This document shows positions 29,154-39,369 of a DNA stretch of 60,476 nt, in pieces; position 1 is the stretch's first letter, and each line of letters starts with the position of its first letter. Below the pieces are notes generated by a model, which did no database searches, had not been told where the DNA came from, and saw nothing but the letters and a program-made list of their open reading frames with translations. The DNA comes from Prevotella sp. CAG:1058 (GTDB taxonomy: Bacteria; Bacteroidota; Bacteroidia; Bacteroidales; Bacteroidaceae), in assembly GCA_000433175.1 (NCBI GenBank), contig HF986603.1, positions 1-60,476 of the forward strand, given 5' to 3'. The position numbers and the translations under genes are program-made.

Positions 29154-30935
29154 ATGAACGAAATACGTAATTTTTGCATAATAGCACATATTGATCACGG
29201 TAAATCTACTATAGCAGACCGTTTGTTGGAATATACTAAGACCATTCAGGTGACAGAAGGACAAATGCTGGATGATATGGATCTTGAGCGTGAGCGTGGC
29301 ATAACCATTAAAAGCCATGCCATACAAATGGAACATGAACACAATGGATCGAAATACATACTTAACTTGATAGACACTCCGGGACATGTTGATTTCTCTT
29401 ATGAAGTGTCGAGAAGCATAGCTGCTTGTGAAGGCGCTTTGCTTGTCGTTGACGCCACGCAGGGAGTACAGGCGCAGACCATAAGCAACCTGTACATGGC
29501 TTTGGAGCATGATTTGGAAATCATACCTGTAATAAACAAGATAGACATGCCGTCGGCAATGCCCGACGAGGTTGAAGACGAGATTGTAGATTTGTTGGGA
29601 TGTAAGCGTGATGAGATTATACGTGCGTCTGGAAAGACCGGCGAAGGCATTCCTCAAATACTTGACGCTGTCGTAGAGCGTGTGCCTCATCCGGAGGGAA
29701 ATGAAGATGCTCCTTTGCAGGCATTAATTTTCGATTCAGTCTTCAATTCGTTTAGGGGAATCATTGCTTATTTTAAAATAGAAAACGGAAGTATAGCCAA
29801 AGGCGATAAGGTGAAGTTTTTCAATACTGGCATGGAATATGTAGCAGACGAGGTTGGTGTCTTGAAGATGGACATGATACCTCGGAAGAAACTTTACACT
29901 GGTGATGTCGGCTATATTATAAGTGGTATCAAGGACAGTAAGGAGGTGAAGGTTGGTGATACTATAACCCACGTAGGTCGTCCGTGTGATAAGGCTATTT
30001 CTGGGTTCCAGGAGGTAAAACCAATGGTATTCGCCGGCGTTTATCCGATAGACCCTGCTGATTATGAGAATTTGCGTGCGTCTTTGGAGAAATTGCAGCT
30101 TAATGATGCTTCGTTGACTTTTTCTCCAGAGTCGTCTGTCGCTTTAGGTTTCGGTTTCCGTTGCGGATTCCTCGGTCTGTTGCACATGGAGATTGTGCAG
30201 GAGCGTTTGGACCGTGAGTTCAATATGGACGTAATAACAACCGTGCCTAATGTTTCATACATGGTTTACGACAAGCAGGGAGGAGCTAAGGAGGTGCATA
30301 ATCCTTCAGGTTTACCTGATGCTACTCTTATTGACCATATAGAAGAACCATATATTCGTGCTTCTATAATTACGGATACGTCTTATATCGGTCCGATAAT
30401 GAAATTGTGTCTTGACAAGCGTGGCGAGTTGATAAATCAGGAGTATATCAGCGGCAACCGTGTAGAGTTGCATTTCATGTTGCCATTAGGAGAAATAGTC
30501 ATTGATTTTTACGACAAGTTGAAGAGTATTTCCAAGGGCTATGCTTCGTTCGACTACCATGTGGACTGTTTCCGTCCGTCAAAACTTGCGAAGCTGGATA
30601 TCCTTCTTAATGGTGAGCCTGTTGATGCTTTGTCAACGTTGACACATCAGGATAATGCTGTGGTGTTAGGTAGACGAATGTGCGAGAAGCTTAAGGAACT
30701 GATACCGCGCCAGCAGTTTGATATAGCCATACAGGCAGCGATAGGCTCGAAGATAATTGCGCGCGAGACGATAAAATGTGTGCGTAAGGATGTTACCGCG
30801 AAGTGTTATGGCGGTGATGTAAGTCGAAAACGTAAATTACTAGAAAAACAGAAACGGGGTAAGAAACGCATGAAGCAGATTGGCAATGTCGAGGTTCCGC
30901 AGAAAGCGTTCCTTGCAGTGCTGAAGTTGGACTGA
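29154..30935 (+). CDS. lepA: Elongation factor 4 (LepA)
   Basis: A ribosome-associated GTPase that acts on stalled or misaligned elongation and initiation complexes. The 593-residue protein begins [19 protein letters not shown]; it has switch [30 protein letters not shown], and [10 protein letters not shown]. The LepA-specific C-terminal domain ends with [22 protein letters not shown]. Usual family length is about 600. The Crp/Fnr gene starts 24 nt downstream, so they form an operon. Confidence 0.97.
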   Translation: MNEIRNFCIIAHIDHGKSTIADRLLEYTKTIQVTEGQMLDDMDLERERGITIKSHAIQMEHEHNGSKYILNLIDTPGHVDFSYEVSRSIAACEGALLVVDATQGVQAQTISNLYMALEHDLEIIPVINKIDMPSAMPDEVEDEIVDLLGCKRDEIIRASGKTGEGIPQILDAVVERVPHPEGNEDAPLQALIFDSVFNSFRGIIAYFKIENGSIAKGDKVKFFNTGMEYVADEVGVLKMDMIPRKKLYTGDVGYIISGIKDSKEVKVGDTITHVGRPCDKAISGFQEVKPMVFAGVYPIDPADYENLRASLEKLQLNDASLTFSPESSVALGFGFRCGFLGLLHMEIVQERLDREFNMDVITTVPNVSYMVYDKQGGAKEVHNPSGLPDATLIDHIEEPYIRASIITDTSYIGPIMKLCLDKRGELINQEYISGNRVELHFMLPLGEIVIDFYDKLKSISKGYASFDYHVDCFRPSKLAKLDILLNGEPVDALSTLTHQDNAVVLGRRMCEKLKELIPRQQFDIAIQAAIGSKIIARETIKCVRKDVTAKCYGGDVSRKRKLLEKQKRGKKRMKQIGNVEVPQKAFLAVLKLD

Positions 30936-30959
30936 TAGATAAGAGAAAGGAGCCCAAAC

Positions 30960-31556
30960 ATGAAAGAAACGCAGAAAACCAAACGTGACATTGCGCGCGA
31001 ATTGGCGCGTAAGTACAGTACGATGACACACGATGAACTTGATATTCTCGAGAGTGTGCTTGTGCCTATGAAGTTCGCCAAAGGTGAGATGATTCTTAGT
31101 GAGGGCGAAATCTGTCGCAATATCTATTATATAGAAAAAGGTTTGGTGCGCCAGTTTTATTTCAAGAAAGGTAAGGACGTAACGGAACACATGGCGCCCG
31201 AGGGTGAAATAATAATGTGTATCGAAAGCTTGTTCAAGGAGGAACCGACGCATTTGCAGGTTGAGGCTCTTGAACCTGTTTTAACTTACGCCCTGCCTAA
31301 GGCTAAGCTTGAAGAAGTTGCTCTTCACAATGTGAACATTCAAATATTGTACAGGAAGATATTGGAAGAGTCATTGATAAATTCTCAGATACATGCTGAT
31401 TTGGTGCGTTTCGAGACAGCCCAAGATAGATATCAAAAATTGTGCAAATTGTCTCCGCAACTTACGTTGCGTGCGCCGTTGGTCTATGTTGCAAGCTATC
31501 TGCAGATGACACCTGAGACATTGAGTCGTGTACGTTCGAATATAACAATGGGGTAG
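30960..31556 (+). CDS. Crp/Fnr-family transcriptional regulator
   Basis: A 198-residue protein with an N-terminal cyclic-nucleotide-binding-like beta roll (GEMILSEGEICRNIYYIEKGLVRQFYFKKGKDVTE) and a C-terminal winged helix (LVYVASYLQMTPETLSRVRS) as the recognition helix. There are no clustered cysteines for an iron-sulfur cluster, so it is not an Fnr-type oxygen sensor. Ligand and targets are unknown. It lies 24 nt after lepA, and its stop is 5 nt from the stop of the convergent menE gene. Confidence 0.87.
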   Translation: MKETQKTKRDIARELARKYSTMTHDELDILESVLVPMKFAKGEMILSEGEICRNIYYIEKGLVRQFYFKKGKDVTEHMAPEGEIIMCIESLFKEEPTHLQVEALEPVLTYALPKAKLEEVALHNVNIQILYRKILEESLINSQIHADLVRFETAQDRYQKLCKLSPQLTLRAPLVYVASYLQMTPETLSRVRSNITMG

Positions 31557-31561
31557 ATGCT

Positions 31562-32566
31562 CTATTTTGTATTTTCTGACTTGCTGGTATAAGCAAGATG
31601 TGCCAATTTAATGGCTTCAGCCCTTGCAGGTTTGCCTGTTTCAGTTGTGGGTATCTGCGTCACTGTGAAGTATGATTGAGGATGCCAGTATTTGGGTAAG
31701 ACGCGTTCACATACATTGCGAATGGTATTAATGTTAGCACCTTCTTTTTCTATTAGCATTGTGACAGCTTCTCCTAAGCGAGGATCATGCCTTTTAGTGA
31801 TAATGAATGGTGTTTTAATGTGTGGACGCAGGAGGTTTTCTATGGCTTCCATGTTTATCTTTATTCCTCCACTGTCAATGATGTTGTCTTTACGTCCTAA
31901 TATACGGAAGCGTCTGCCGTCATCAGCAAGTTCTGCTAGATCATTAGTGTGTAGGGATTTTTCACAGATCATTGGGGCGTCAATTACGAGACAGTTGTCT
32001 GATGCAATGTGGATGTTTACATCTTTAAATGGTGTGTACCAACAGTCAGCATCTTTTCCGTTAATGCGACGTAGTGCGATGTGGGACAATGTTTCAGTCA
32101 TGCCGTATGTGCTCCATACGGCATTAGGGAATGTCCTTAATTGTGCTTCTAAATCTTCATCAATAGCTCCTCCACCGATGATTAGGTGTTTTATCTTTGA
32201 CAAAAGCTCGCGTTCTTTGTTCTCTTGCATGCTACAATATACCTGCATTGGAGTCATGGCTGCAAATACTGGTGGTTCTGTCAATGTTGTTAATGGATGG
32301 CTAGATGGTTTAATGCTTATCAGTTTCAGATTATAAACAAGCGAACGGACGACAACCATTTTGCCGGCAATATAATCAAGTGGCATACATAATAGTGTTG
32401 TATCGCCAGGCTTAAGCCCTAAAAATGAACATGTCATACGTGCGCTTGCTATCATACGCCGTTTCTCGACACATATTAGTTTGGGCTTGCCGGTAGAACC
32501 GCTTGTATGTACTGTAATTGTGTCACAAGAGTTATTCCATTCCGAAAGAAATTCGTGCAAGTTCAT
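31562..32566 (-). CDS. menE: o-Succinylbenzoate-CoA ligase
   Basis: Activates o-succinylbenzoate with CoA and ATP in menaquinone synthesis. From the preferred ATG at 32566 (MNLHEFLSEW) the protein has 334 residues, short for an AMP-forming ligase but normal for this cluster type. Motifs: VHTSGSTGKPKLICVEK (P-loop), WSTYGMTETLSHIALR, ILGRKDNIIDSGGIKI, and the C-terminal TTETGKPARAEAIKLA with the conserved Gly-Lys. It overlaps the end of menC by 35 nt. A start at 32614 would add 16 residues inside menC. Confidence 0.9.
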   Translation of the reverse strand: MNLHEFLSEWNNSCDTITVHTSGSTGKPKLICVEKRRMIASARMTCSFLGLKPGDTTLLCMPLDYIAGKMVVVRSLVYNLKLISIKPSSHPLTTLTEPPVFAAMTPMQVYCSMQENKERELLSKIKHLIIGGGAIDEDLEAQLRTFPNAVWSTYGMTETLSHIALRRINGKDADCWYTPFKDVNIHIASDNCLVIDAPMICEKSLHTNDLAELADDGRRFRILGRKDNIIDSGGIKINMEAIENLLRPHIKTPFIITKRHDPRLGEAVTMLIEKEGANINTIRNVCERVLPKYWHPQSYFTVTQIPTTETGKPARAEAIKLAHLAYTSKSENTK

Positions 32567-33608
32567 TCCTGTCAATCTTAGTGTTGTAGTAAAGTTCGTC
32601 TCCGTGTATCTCAAGCGGCATTTCTATGTTATCTGTAAATAATTGTCCTGTGCCGAGTCCCTGGGGCATTTTTATATCTGGTCCGTATGTTTGGGCTGTA
32701 AGTTGTGCTATTGCGTTGAGTCCAATGTTGCTTTCGAGTGCGCTTGTTATCCACGTTTTTACATTACAATCTTTTGCTGCTTCTATCCATTTCTCAACTC
32801 CGTACATGCCTCCATGCAATGACGGTTTTAATATTATGTAAGACGGACGGATAATGTTAAGCATGTATTTCATCATGTCTGGGTCATTTATACCAATAAG
32901 CTCTTCGTCAAGCGCAATAGGTAATGGTGATTCTCGACATAGAAGTGCCATTTGGTTCCATTGGTGCTGTTTTATCGGTTGTTCTATCGAATGTATTGCG
33001 TATTGCGATAAAAGTTCCAATTTGTATAGTGCATCATTGGTGGAAAAACCGCCGTTGGCATCCAATCGAAGTTCGATCTCAGATGAAGAAAATCTTTGAC
33101 GGATTCGTTTTATCAGGTCTATTTCTAAATCGAAATTTATAGCGCCAACTTTAAGTTTTACACAACGAAATCCCTTTTTGATCTTTTCTTCCATACGTTT
33201 GAGCATCTCATCGTAAGTGCCCATCCATACAAGCCCGTTGATAGGAATACCTTTTTCTCCACGGCTGAAAGGTGTGTCGAATAATGCCGTTGAGCCAGCA
33301 TTAAAATGTGCCAACGCTGTTTCCAGTCCGAAAAGCATTGAAGGATATTCTCTCATCCTTTCGTAATTGATGTTACCCTCCTGTATGAAGTATTCACAAA
33401 ATTTGCGTAAGATATCAGCGTAATCCGTGCTGTAATCACAGCTAAGGTCTGGTAGTGGTGCACATTCACCAATACCTTTCCTGTCAGGTTCATCGGGTGA
33501 AGTCAGTTCTATAAGCCATGATTGTCTTTCTGTATAAATTCCACGCGATGTTCCAGCTGGTTGTTTGAAATGGAATGTTCTTGGAATAATATTGATATTA
33601 TAGCGCAT
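32532..33608 (-). CDS. menC: o-Succinylbenzoate synthase
   Basis: Enolase-superfamily enzyme that dehydrates SHCHC to o-succinylbenzoate. The 358-residue protein has the catalytic KxK in CVKLKVGAINFDLE, metal ligands LRLDANGG, SIEQP and ALDEEL, and ILKPSLHGG near the C-terminal part of the barrel. It is the fifth gene of the men operon, 36 nt after menB. Sequence similarity in this superfamily is broad, but the location between menB and menE makes the assignment secure. Confidence 0.93.
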   Translation of the reverse strand: MRYNINIIPRTFHFKQPAGTSRGIYTERQSWLIELTSPDEPDRKGIGECAPLPDLSCDYSTDYADILRKFCEYFIQEGNINYERMREYPSMLFGLETALAHFNAGSTALFDTPFSRGEKGIPINGLVWMGTYDEMLKRMEEKIKKGFRCVKLKVGAINFDLEIDLIKRIRQRFSSSEIELRLDANGGFSTNDALYKLELLSQYAIHSIEQPIKQHQWNQMALLCRESPLPIALDEELIGINDPDMMKYMLNIIRPSYIILKPSLHGGMYGVEKWIEAAKDCNVKTWITSALESNIGLNAIAQLTAQTYGPDIKMPQGLGTGQLFTDNIEMPLEIHGDELYYNTKIDRNELARISFGME

Positions 33609-33644
33609 TGCGAATATGGTTGTGGTTGATTAATTAATTGATAC

Positions 33645-34472
33645 TTAAGGCAATTTGGGGTATTTTTTGAAATCAGGTTTGCGTTTTTCCAAAAAAGCCT
33701 TACCGCCTTCTTGTGCTTCATCAAGAAAGTAGTACAACATAGTTGCGTCTCCAGCAAGCTCTTGTATGCCAGCCTGACCATCAAGTTCTGCATTGAGGCC
33801 GGCTTTTATCATACGTAACGCCAATGGACTACGCTCCATCATCGTTTCTGCCCATTCTACACATGTATCTTCGAGTCTCTCGAATGGTACAACGCAGTTT
33901 ACCAAGCCCATTCTTTCAGCTTCTGCAGCTGTATATTGACGGCACATGAACCATATCTCTCTTGCTTTTTTCTGACCAACTATGCGTGCTAAATATGACG
34001 CACCAAATCCTGCGTCGAATGAGCCGACCTTGGGCCCTGTTTGTCCGAATATAGCGTTTTCGCTGGCTATGGTAATGTCGCACATTACGTGAAGGACATG
34101 CCCTCCTCCTATTGCGTATCCGTTTACCATTGCTATTACCGGTTTGGGTAACGAGCGTATTTGTTTTTGAACGTCTAGCACATTGAGGCGTGGCACACCG
34201 TCTTCGCCTACATAACCACCACGACCTTTTACATGCATGTCACCGCCAGAGCAAAAAGCTTTATCACCAGCTCCTGTTAGTATAACCACGCATATGTCCT
34301 GGGCTTCGCGGCAATAGACAAAAGCCTGGCTCATTTCCCAGGTAGTCCTAGGGGTGAAGGCATTGCGATAGCGTGGCTTGTTTATTGTTATTTTGGCGAT
34401 TCCATTATATTCTTCAAATAATATCTCTTTGAAGTCGAAACCTTCAATAGGTTTCCATTCTCTTTTTCCCAT
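33645..34472 (-). CDS. menB: 1,4-Dihydroxy-2-naphthoyl-CoA synthase
   Basis: Crotonase-fold enzyme that closes the naphthoquinone ring from OSB-CoA. The 275-residue protein carries [17 protein letters not shown] (oxyanion hole), [34 protein letters not shown], and the C-terminal RKPDFKKYP. The [10 protein letters not shown] stretch is the E. coli-like form associated with bicarbonate-dependent (type I) MenB. Gap to menD is only 5 nt. Confidence 0.95.
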   Translation of the reverse strand: MGKREWKPIEGFDFKEILFEEYNGIAKITINKPRYRNAFTPRTTWEMSQAFVYCREAQDICVVILTGAGDKAFCSGGDMHVKGRGGYVGEDGVPRLNVLDVQKQIRSLPKPVIAMVNGYAIGGGHVLHVMCDITIASENAIFGQTGPKVGSFDAGFGASYLARIVGQKKAREIWFMCRQYTAAEAERMGLVNCVVPFERLEDTCVEWAETMMERSPLALRMIKAGLNAELDGQAGIQELAGDATMLYYFLDEAQEGGKAFLEKRKPDFKKYPKLP

Positions 34473-34477
34473 GATTA

Positions 34478-36151
34478 TTATTGTTTTATTTTGTCAATAA
34501 ATTCTTTAATTACGCGTTTGTCCTCTTCTGGTTCGGTAAAAACTTCAAGTAATATTGGACAATCGGCTTTTGTTGTAGTTAGTGTAACGAGTCCTTCGTT
34601 TAACTCTTCCAAATTGTGAGCAGTAATATATCTGATTCCGTTCTGTATACATGTACCTCGTGCGTCGGTTGTATGCCTTGCTGTTACAAGTTGGTCAAAA
34701 GCGTCACTTTCTTTTAAACCTTTCAGACTGTAAAATATTCCACCGCAATGGTTGTTTAGAAGCATTATTCTTAAATTACCTTTCAGCTTTGTATTCCATA
34801 GTGCATTCTGTCCATAAAAGAAACTCAAATCACCGATGATACAAAATACCAGGTCATCTGTGGCAATAGAAAATCCAGCTGCAACAGATAAGCTGCCTTC
34901 GATGCCGTTCACACCTCGGTCGCACCAAACATAGTGGTCTGCATAAATGCAGGCCATACGGACGGCGTTACTGTTTGCATAATGTACTTGCCATTTACCG
35001 TCAATTTTTGCGAGTGAATGTTCAAACGCTTTGACTGCAGCCATTTGTGAATAGGATGGAGTAAAAACTGATACTTTCTGTCTTGTACTGTCAATAAGTT
35101 CTAACCATAATCGCGCAAATTCATTTTTCTGATTAGATTTTTTTTCGTTGTTTACGTATGACAATATGGTCAATATTGCTTCGTACGGACGACTTTCAAC
35201 AATACCTGTTTGACACATGAAAGTATCATGAACCTCGCCGTCTTCAGCTATAGCCCATATTTCTGCGTCTTGCGTTTTTCTTAAAAAACTTTTGAGACGT
35301 TTGCTAACAAGTGTGTCTCCAATATATATTATGAAGTCAGGAGTGTAGTTGCTGGGTTCAGACTCTGAAATACAGGCAATAGCAAGGTCTGTAAGACGTT
35401 GTGTACCAACCGAAAGCGGTTCGGAAACAATAGCAATCCTTCTGCTTATTGTTTCTAATGATTTTTCTATTTCCGTTGATTGGTGGTTGAGTTGTCCCAC
35501 AACAATCATAGGCTTTTTTGCTGCAAACAGGTTGCGTACAACAATGTTTTCAAATGTCTTTATGTCGAGCGCAGGATATATGGCTTTTATAACTCTTTCT
35601 TGTGGCAGGTGTTTGACGTCGAATTCAAACAAAGGTTCGCTTATCGGCACATTTATGTGCACAGACATCCTTCCACATGCTTTAACTGCAAGTAAAGCTT
35701 CATTTACCAGGCGATTACATTGCCACCGTTCTTCGTTGTTATGAGGCTCAGGCAGATTTACGCTTTTACTGACAAAGCATCCGAACGCTCCTTGTTGATT
35801 AAGCGTCTGTCCGTCTAATTGACCAATCCATGCCGTCGGTCTGTCAGCTGAAATGACAATAAGTCCATGATGCCTGTATGAAGCCTCTGCAACGGCAGGT
35901 GCAAGATTGAGTAGGGCGGTTCCTGATGTTACACAGACAGCTACGGGGGCATCACATGCCAAAGACATGCCCAAAGCATAAAATCCGGCACATCGCTCGT
36001 CTGTCACAGGACAACATTCTATTGCTCCGCATTCATTAAAGTTGTGCACTATTGGAGCATTTCTTGACCCCGGACATACTACAGCTCTTTTTATTCCATG
36101 GGCTATTAGCAGTGTTGTCAGTATATTTACATTCTCTTTATTGCCAAACAT
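34478..36151 (-). CDS. menD: SEPHCHC synthase MenD
   Basis: Thiamine-diphosphate enzyme joining isochorismate with 2-oxoglutarate. The 557-residue protein shows [12 protein letters not shown] at the N-terminus, [17 protein letters not shown] (the ThDP-activating Glu), [37 protein letters not shown], and the C-terminal cofactor-binding segment [17 protein letters not shown] followed by [15 protein letters not shown]. Its start overlaps the end of menF by 25 nt, indicating tight coupling. Confidence 0.96.
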   Translation of the reverse strand: MFGNKENVNILTTLLIAHGIKRAVVCPGSRNAPIVHNFNECGAIECCPVTDERCAGFYALGMSLACDAPVAVCVTSGTALLNLAPAVAEASYRHHGLIVISADRPTAWIGQLDGQTLNQQGAFGCFVSKSVNLPEPHNNEERWQCNRLVNEALLAVKACGRMSVHINVPISEPLFEFDVKHLPQERVIKAIYPALDIKTFENIVVRNLFAAKKPMIVVGQLNHQSTEIEKSLETISRRIAIVSEPLSVGTQRLTDLAIACISESEPSNYTPDFIIYIGDTLVSKRLKSFLRKTQDAEIWAIAEDGEVHDTFMCQTGIVESRPYEAILTILSYVNNEKKSNQKNEFARLWLELIDSTRQKVSVFTPSYSQMAAVKAFEHSLAKIDGKWQVHYANSNAVRMACIYADHYVWCDRGVNGIEGSLSVAAGFSIATDDLVFCIIGDLSFFYGQNALWNTKLKGNLRIMLLNNHCGGIFYSLKGLKESDAFDQLVTARHTTDARGTCIQNGIRYITAHNLEELNEGLVTLTTTKADCPILLEVFTEPEEDKRVIKEFIDKIKQ

Positions 36152-37206
36152 TTTCTTATTGTCTCCATTTTTGTTTCGGTCTCAAGCCATTCATTATGTT
36201 CTTCGCTATCAGCCAACAAGCCACCTCCTCCATATAGCTTGTATTCTGGCCCTTCAATCTGCATGCATCTTAGTGTTACATAAAGATGTGTACCTTCGTC
36301 GCAGTTGACAACGCCCGTAAAACCGCTATAATATTTTCTGTCGTATTCTTCGTTTGATAGAATATATTTGTATGTCCTGTCCTTTGGAATGCCGCATACA
36401 GCCGGGGTAGGGTGCATAGTGTTTATGAGTTGTCCGATCGTAAACTCCGGTGCAAGGTTGAAGTTGAAGTCAGTTGTCAAGTGTTTTACTATTCCTGCAC
36501 GTAGCGTATAAGGTCCGGTTACTTGAATATCCGTCCCCATGTGTTGTAGTCGGCTTAATATGTATTCGGATACATAGGCTTGTTCTTGCTTGTTTTTTTC
36601 ATTCCATTCGCTTATGTCACTTGCTTGTTTGCGTGTGGCAAGATGTTCGTCCGTATCGTTTACCGTGTCAATGTGCATTGTACCGGCTACGGCCATTGTG
36701 TGCCAACGTTGTCCGTTGCTTTCAACCAAAATCTCGGGAGTTGCCATTAGCCAAGTGCCGCATTGCGGCATTGAAACAAGGGCAATGAACATTCGTGGAT
36801 AAAGACAACACGCACGTTGGAATAATTTTACAGAATCAATATCCGTTTCTGTTTGTTCGATAGACACTCGCGAGAGTACGATCTTATGAAAGCTCCCTTT
36901 TGTCAGCATTTCATGAAACCGGCGGAATACACGTCCGTATTTGTTACGCTCGTTCTTTATGTCCCGTGTGGCGAAAATACATGTGTCAAAGTCTGTTTCA
37001 AAATTAACTTCATGTTTTTCTATAATGTCCGGTCTGAGTAATAACAGAGGACAGTGACTAGTTATATTGAATGGAGCGAAAATGAAACCAGGCATTTCGC
37101 CAATCTGTTCATACGAGCAAAGGGCTGTGGGTGTGCCAGTAAGTTGACGCATCACAGTGTATTCACTTGCGTGTGGAAAACGATAAAAAACAAAAGCTTT
37201 GTTCAT
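36127..37206 (-). CDS. menF: Isochorismate synthase
   Basis: Converts chorismate to isochorismate, feeding MenD. The 359-residue chorismate-binding protein has HKIVLSRVSIE, CGTWLMATPEILVE (Mg-binding Glu), MAVAGTM, MHPTPAVCGIPKD and GFTGVVN, all in family order. The N-terminal part before residue 100 is short, as usual for MenF of this group. It overlaps the thioesterase by 4 nt and menD by 25 nt. An anthranilate-type synthase is unlikely given the context. Confidence 0.94.
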   Translation of the reverse strand: MNKAFVFYRFPHASEYTVMRQLTGTPTALCSYEQIGEMPGFIFAPFNITSHCPLLLLRPDIIEKHEVNFETDFDTCIFATRDIKNERNKYGRVFRRFHEMLTKGSFHKIVLSRVSIEQTETDIDSVKLFQRACCLYPRMFIALVSMPQCGTWLMATPEILVESNGQRWHTMAVAGTMHIDTVNDTDEHLATRKQASDISEWNEKNKQEQAYVSEYILSRLQHMGTDIQVTGPYTLRAGIVKHLTTDFNFNLAPEFTIGQLINTMHPTPAVCGIPKDRTYKYILSNEEYDRKYYSGFTGVVNCDEGTHLYVTLRCMQIEGPEYKLYGGGGLLADSEEHNEWLETETKMETIRKCLAIKRM

Positions 37207-37631
37207 TCTTTTTTCTCACTATTGCGTGGGCTGATTATGTAGTTGGTTACGTGTACTGTTGATATCAGTTCCCCGGCAGAGTTTGTTATGTTCACATCCC
37301 ATACGTGCAGTTTCCTGCCTTTGCTTACCAAGTGGGCTAAAGCCGTAACCGTGTCACCTTCAACTACGGCTTTTACGTGTTCACCGCTCACGCTGATTCC
37401 AACGCAAATCTTGCCGGGGCATAATGCAGTAGAACCGACACCCGCTAAGTTTTCTGCCAATGCCAACGATGCACCGCCGCTTAAGAAACCGAATGGCTGT
37501 CTGTTGCGTTCATCGACTTTCATCGTTGCCATGCAAATGTCATCATCGGGTGTCGAAATGAAGTCCATGCCGAGTGCCGTCGATAAATTAGGCATGCGTT
37601 CGATTAGTTTCTTTACTTTTTCTACGTCCAT
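37203..37631 (-). CDS. Hotdog-fold thioesterase, probable DHNA-CoA hydrolase
   Basis: A 142-residue PaaI-type hotdog protein: MDFISTPDDDICMATMKVDERNRQPFGFLSGGASLALAENLAGVGS contains the active-site segment, and a C-terminal dimer strand follows. In the men operon it is best explained as the thioesterase that frees DHNA from CoA (MenI function). It overlaps menF by 4 nt (ATGA). A degenerate -7 element (TACTTTAA, 37656-37663 minus) is just upstream. Confidence 0.85.
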   Translation of the reverse strand: MDVEKVKKLIERMPNLSTALGMDFISTPDDDICMATMKVDERNRQPFGFLSGGASLALAENLAGVGSTALCPGKICVGISVSGEHVKAVVEGDTVTALAHLVSKGRKLHVWDVNITNSAGELISTVHVTNYIISPRNSEKKE

Positions 37632-37692
37632 TTGTTGCTTCGGTTTATTTATTGTTTAAAGTAACGGCAAATTTGGTGTGGCGGTAAGTTGA

Positions 37693-37845
37693 TCACTTAA
37701 GGAACAGGAAATACACGGCTACCAACAAAGCAACAGTGACAGCCAACAGTACAATCTTTAACAGGCATCCTGCCACTTTCTTAATCAAAAGTATGGATAG
37801 TATGATTATTATTCCGCAGATTATATAATAAACAAAATTATTCAT
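37693..37845 (-). CDS. Small putative membrane protein (50 aa)
   Basis: An ORF of 50 codons plus TGA. The product begins MNNFVYYIICGIIIILSILL, has a short basic linker (IKKVAGC), then a second hydrophobic segment (LLKIVLLAVTVALLVAVYFLFL), so two transmembrane helices are predicted. It lies 61 nt before the men thioesterase on the same strand, in an otherwise empty 332-bp gap downstream of the RluA-type gene. I do not recognise a family. Hydrophobic composition alone does not prove translation. Confidence 0.55.
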   Translation of the reverse strand: MNNFVYYIICGIIIILSILLIKKVAGCLLKIVLLAVTVALLVAVYFLFLK

Positions 37846-37963
37846 TGATGTTGCTTGGCTTATTTGTCTTGTATCTGTTGTTTTTTACTGGTTTATTATT
37901 GGGTGTTTATGAATCCATGGTTTTACGGTCGACTCCAGTTATTGTGCCTGTGGAATAAGGATC

Positions 37964-38905
37964 TTACTTGAACAGCCTGTTGAATGCCGGTGGTATGGGC
38001 GTTTCAAATTCCATGCGGGAGCCTGTAATGGGATGGTAGAAGTCGAGCTTGTACGCATGTAGGCATAAACGGTGCAGTGGGTCGTCGCCGTTGCCGTATT
38101 TCATGTCTCCGCAGACAGGATGCCCCATATCTGCAGAATGGACTCGAATCTGGTTCTTACGTCCGGTTTCCAGACGGTATTCCACAAGACTGTGTTCGGT
38201 TGTACGTGCAAGCACATGGAAATGTGTTATGGCATATTTTCCACCGTTGTCCACAGGTGACGAATAAGTTACGTAGGCCTTATTGTCTTTCAACCAGTTG
38301 GCTATCGTACCGCCATCATCCTCGATTTCGCCGCTGACAACTGCAACATAACGGCGGTCGTAAACGATGTCATGCCAGTTGTGTTCCAATATTTGCTCGG
38401 TGTCCATGTCTTTTGCGTATATCATTAAGCCGCTTGTTTCACGGTCAAGCCTGTGGACTACATGTGCGGTGCAACGCTGGTGGCTCTTGTGGAAATAATC
38501 GTCAAGAACTGATTTCACGTTAAGCGAACTGTGTCCCGCAGCCATTGACAATATGCCTTCGGCCTTTTCAATCACTACAATATGGCGGTCCTCATACACT
38601 AGTTTAACGTAGCGGCTTACCAGTTGTTGCCCGTCGCGTTTGGCTTTGCTGATGCTTACCTTCATGCCGGGTTTCAGTTGGTAGTCAAACTGCGTTGTAA
38701 TCCGTCCGTTTACCTTTATTCCTTGTCCACGGAGCGTAGCCTTGATCTTAGTGCGGCTTTTGTTCCCAGCGTTTTTAAGAAGAAAGTCCAACAGACCTAT
38801 TTCCTCGTCAACTTGCACGATGTCGTAATTATCGGCTTCATTTCTTCTGGAAACATTCATGTCCGTGCGCATGCCAGTTTTTTTGTTGTTATGATCTTTT
38901 ATCAT
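37964..38905 (-). CDS. RluA-family 23S rRNA/tRNA pseudouridine synthase
   Basis: A 313-residue protein: N-terminal S4-like RNA-binding domain (GLLDFLLKNAGNKSRTKIKATLRGQGIKVNG) and a C-terminal synthase domain with the catalytic aspartate D154 in VHRLDRETSGLMIYAK. The later RKNQIRVHSADMGHPVCGD and LCLHAYKLDFYHP motifs are typical. Which RNA site it modifies (RluC/RluD/RluA-like) cannot be decided. ATGs at codons 12 and 16 are alternative starts. Probably cotranscribed with the cupin 104 nt upstream. Confidence 0.9.
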   Translation of the reverse strand: MIKDHNNKKTGMRTDMNVSRRNEADNYDIVQVDEEIGLLDFLLKNAGNKSRTKIKATLRGQGIKVNGRITTQFDYQLKPGMKVSISKAKRDGQQLVSRYVKLVYEDRHIVVIEKAEGILSMAAGHSSLNVKSVLDDYFHKSHQRCTAHVVHRLDRETSGLMIYAKDMDTEQILEHNWHDIVYDRRYVAVVSGEIEDDGGTIANWLKDNKAYVTYSSPVDNGGKYAITHFHVLARTTEHSLVEYRLETGRKNQIRVHSADMGHPVCGDMKYGNGDDPLHRLCLHAYKLDFYHPITGSRMEFETPIPPAFNRLFK

Positions 38906-39009
38906 CTGTTAGTTTCATTTTCATGAAACGCCTACGCCGCTTCCCTAATATTGTAGTCAGGAATGCGGGGCAGGCGTTTAAGAGTTTTCCCTTATAAATT
39001 GTCTGCCTT

Positions 39010-39342
39010 TCAAGGCATTTGTGGCACGATTGCGAGATAACAGAGGTCGTTGTCCGTATTGTTTTCCATATAATGCTCATGTCCGTCAGGGCAGTAGTGT
39101 ACTTGCCCGGCTACAGCGGTTTCCACGTGCCCGTCATAGTGAAATGTCGCTACACCGCTTATAATATATACAATTTCACAGTTCCCACTGTGCTGGTGCA
39201 GGCCGCTTGATGCTCCAGGGCGAAGTTTGCTCATCATTATCTTGCATTTTCCGTCATCGTAATTGCGGGTCAGCAAATCCCCGTTACCCCCTTTGAAGCC
39301 TTTAACGCAGACCTCATCTATTTTATTGAAATCAATAATCAT
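39010..39342 (-). CDS. Cupin-domain protein
   Basis: A 110-residue single-domain cupin. The metal-binding motif is GLHQHSGNCEIVYIISGVATFHYDG (two His and Glu), and the second motif has VHYCPDGHEHYMEN. Such small cupins may be isomerases, dioxygenases or sugar-binding proteins; the function cannot be read here. It is 27 nt after the YkvA-like gene and may share its transcript. Confidence 0.82.
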   Translation of the reverse strand: MIIDFNKIDEVCVKGFKGGNGDLLTRNYDDGKCKIMMSKLRPGASSGLHQHSGNCEIVYIISGVATFHYDGHVETAVAGQVHYCPDGHEHYMENNTDNDLCYLAIVPQMP

Positions 39343-39369
39343 AAGCCTGTTTTATTCATGATTTGCCTG

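Noticed and set aside
31692..32336. 214-residue ORF antisense to menE
   Set aside because: Shadow of menE; composition is low-quality and no motif is found.
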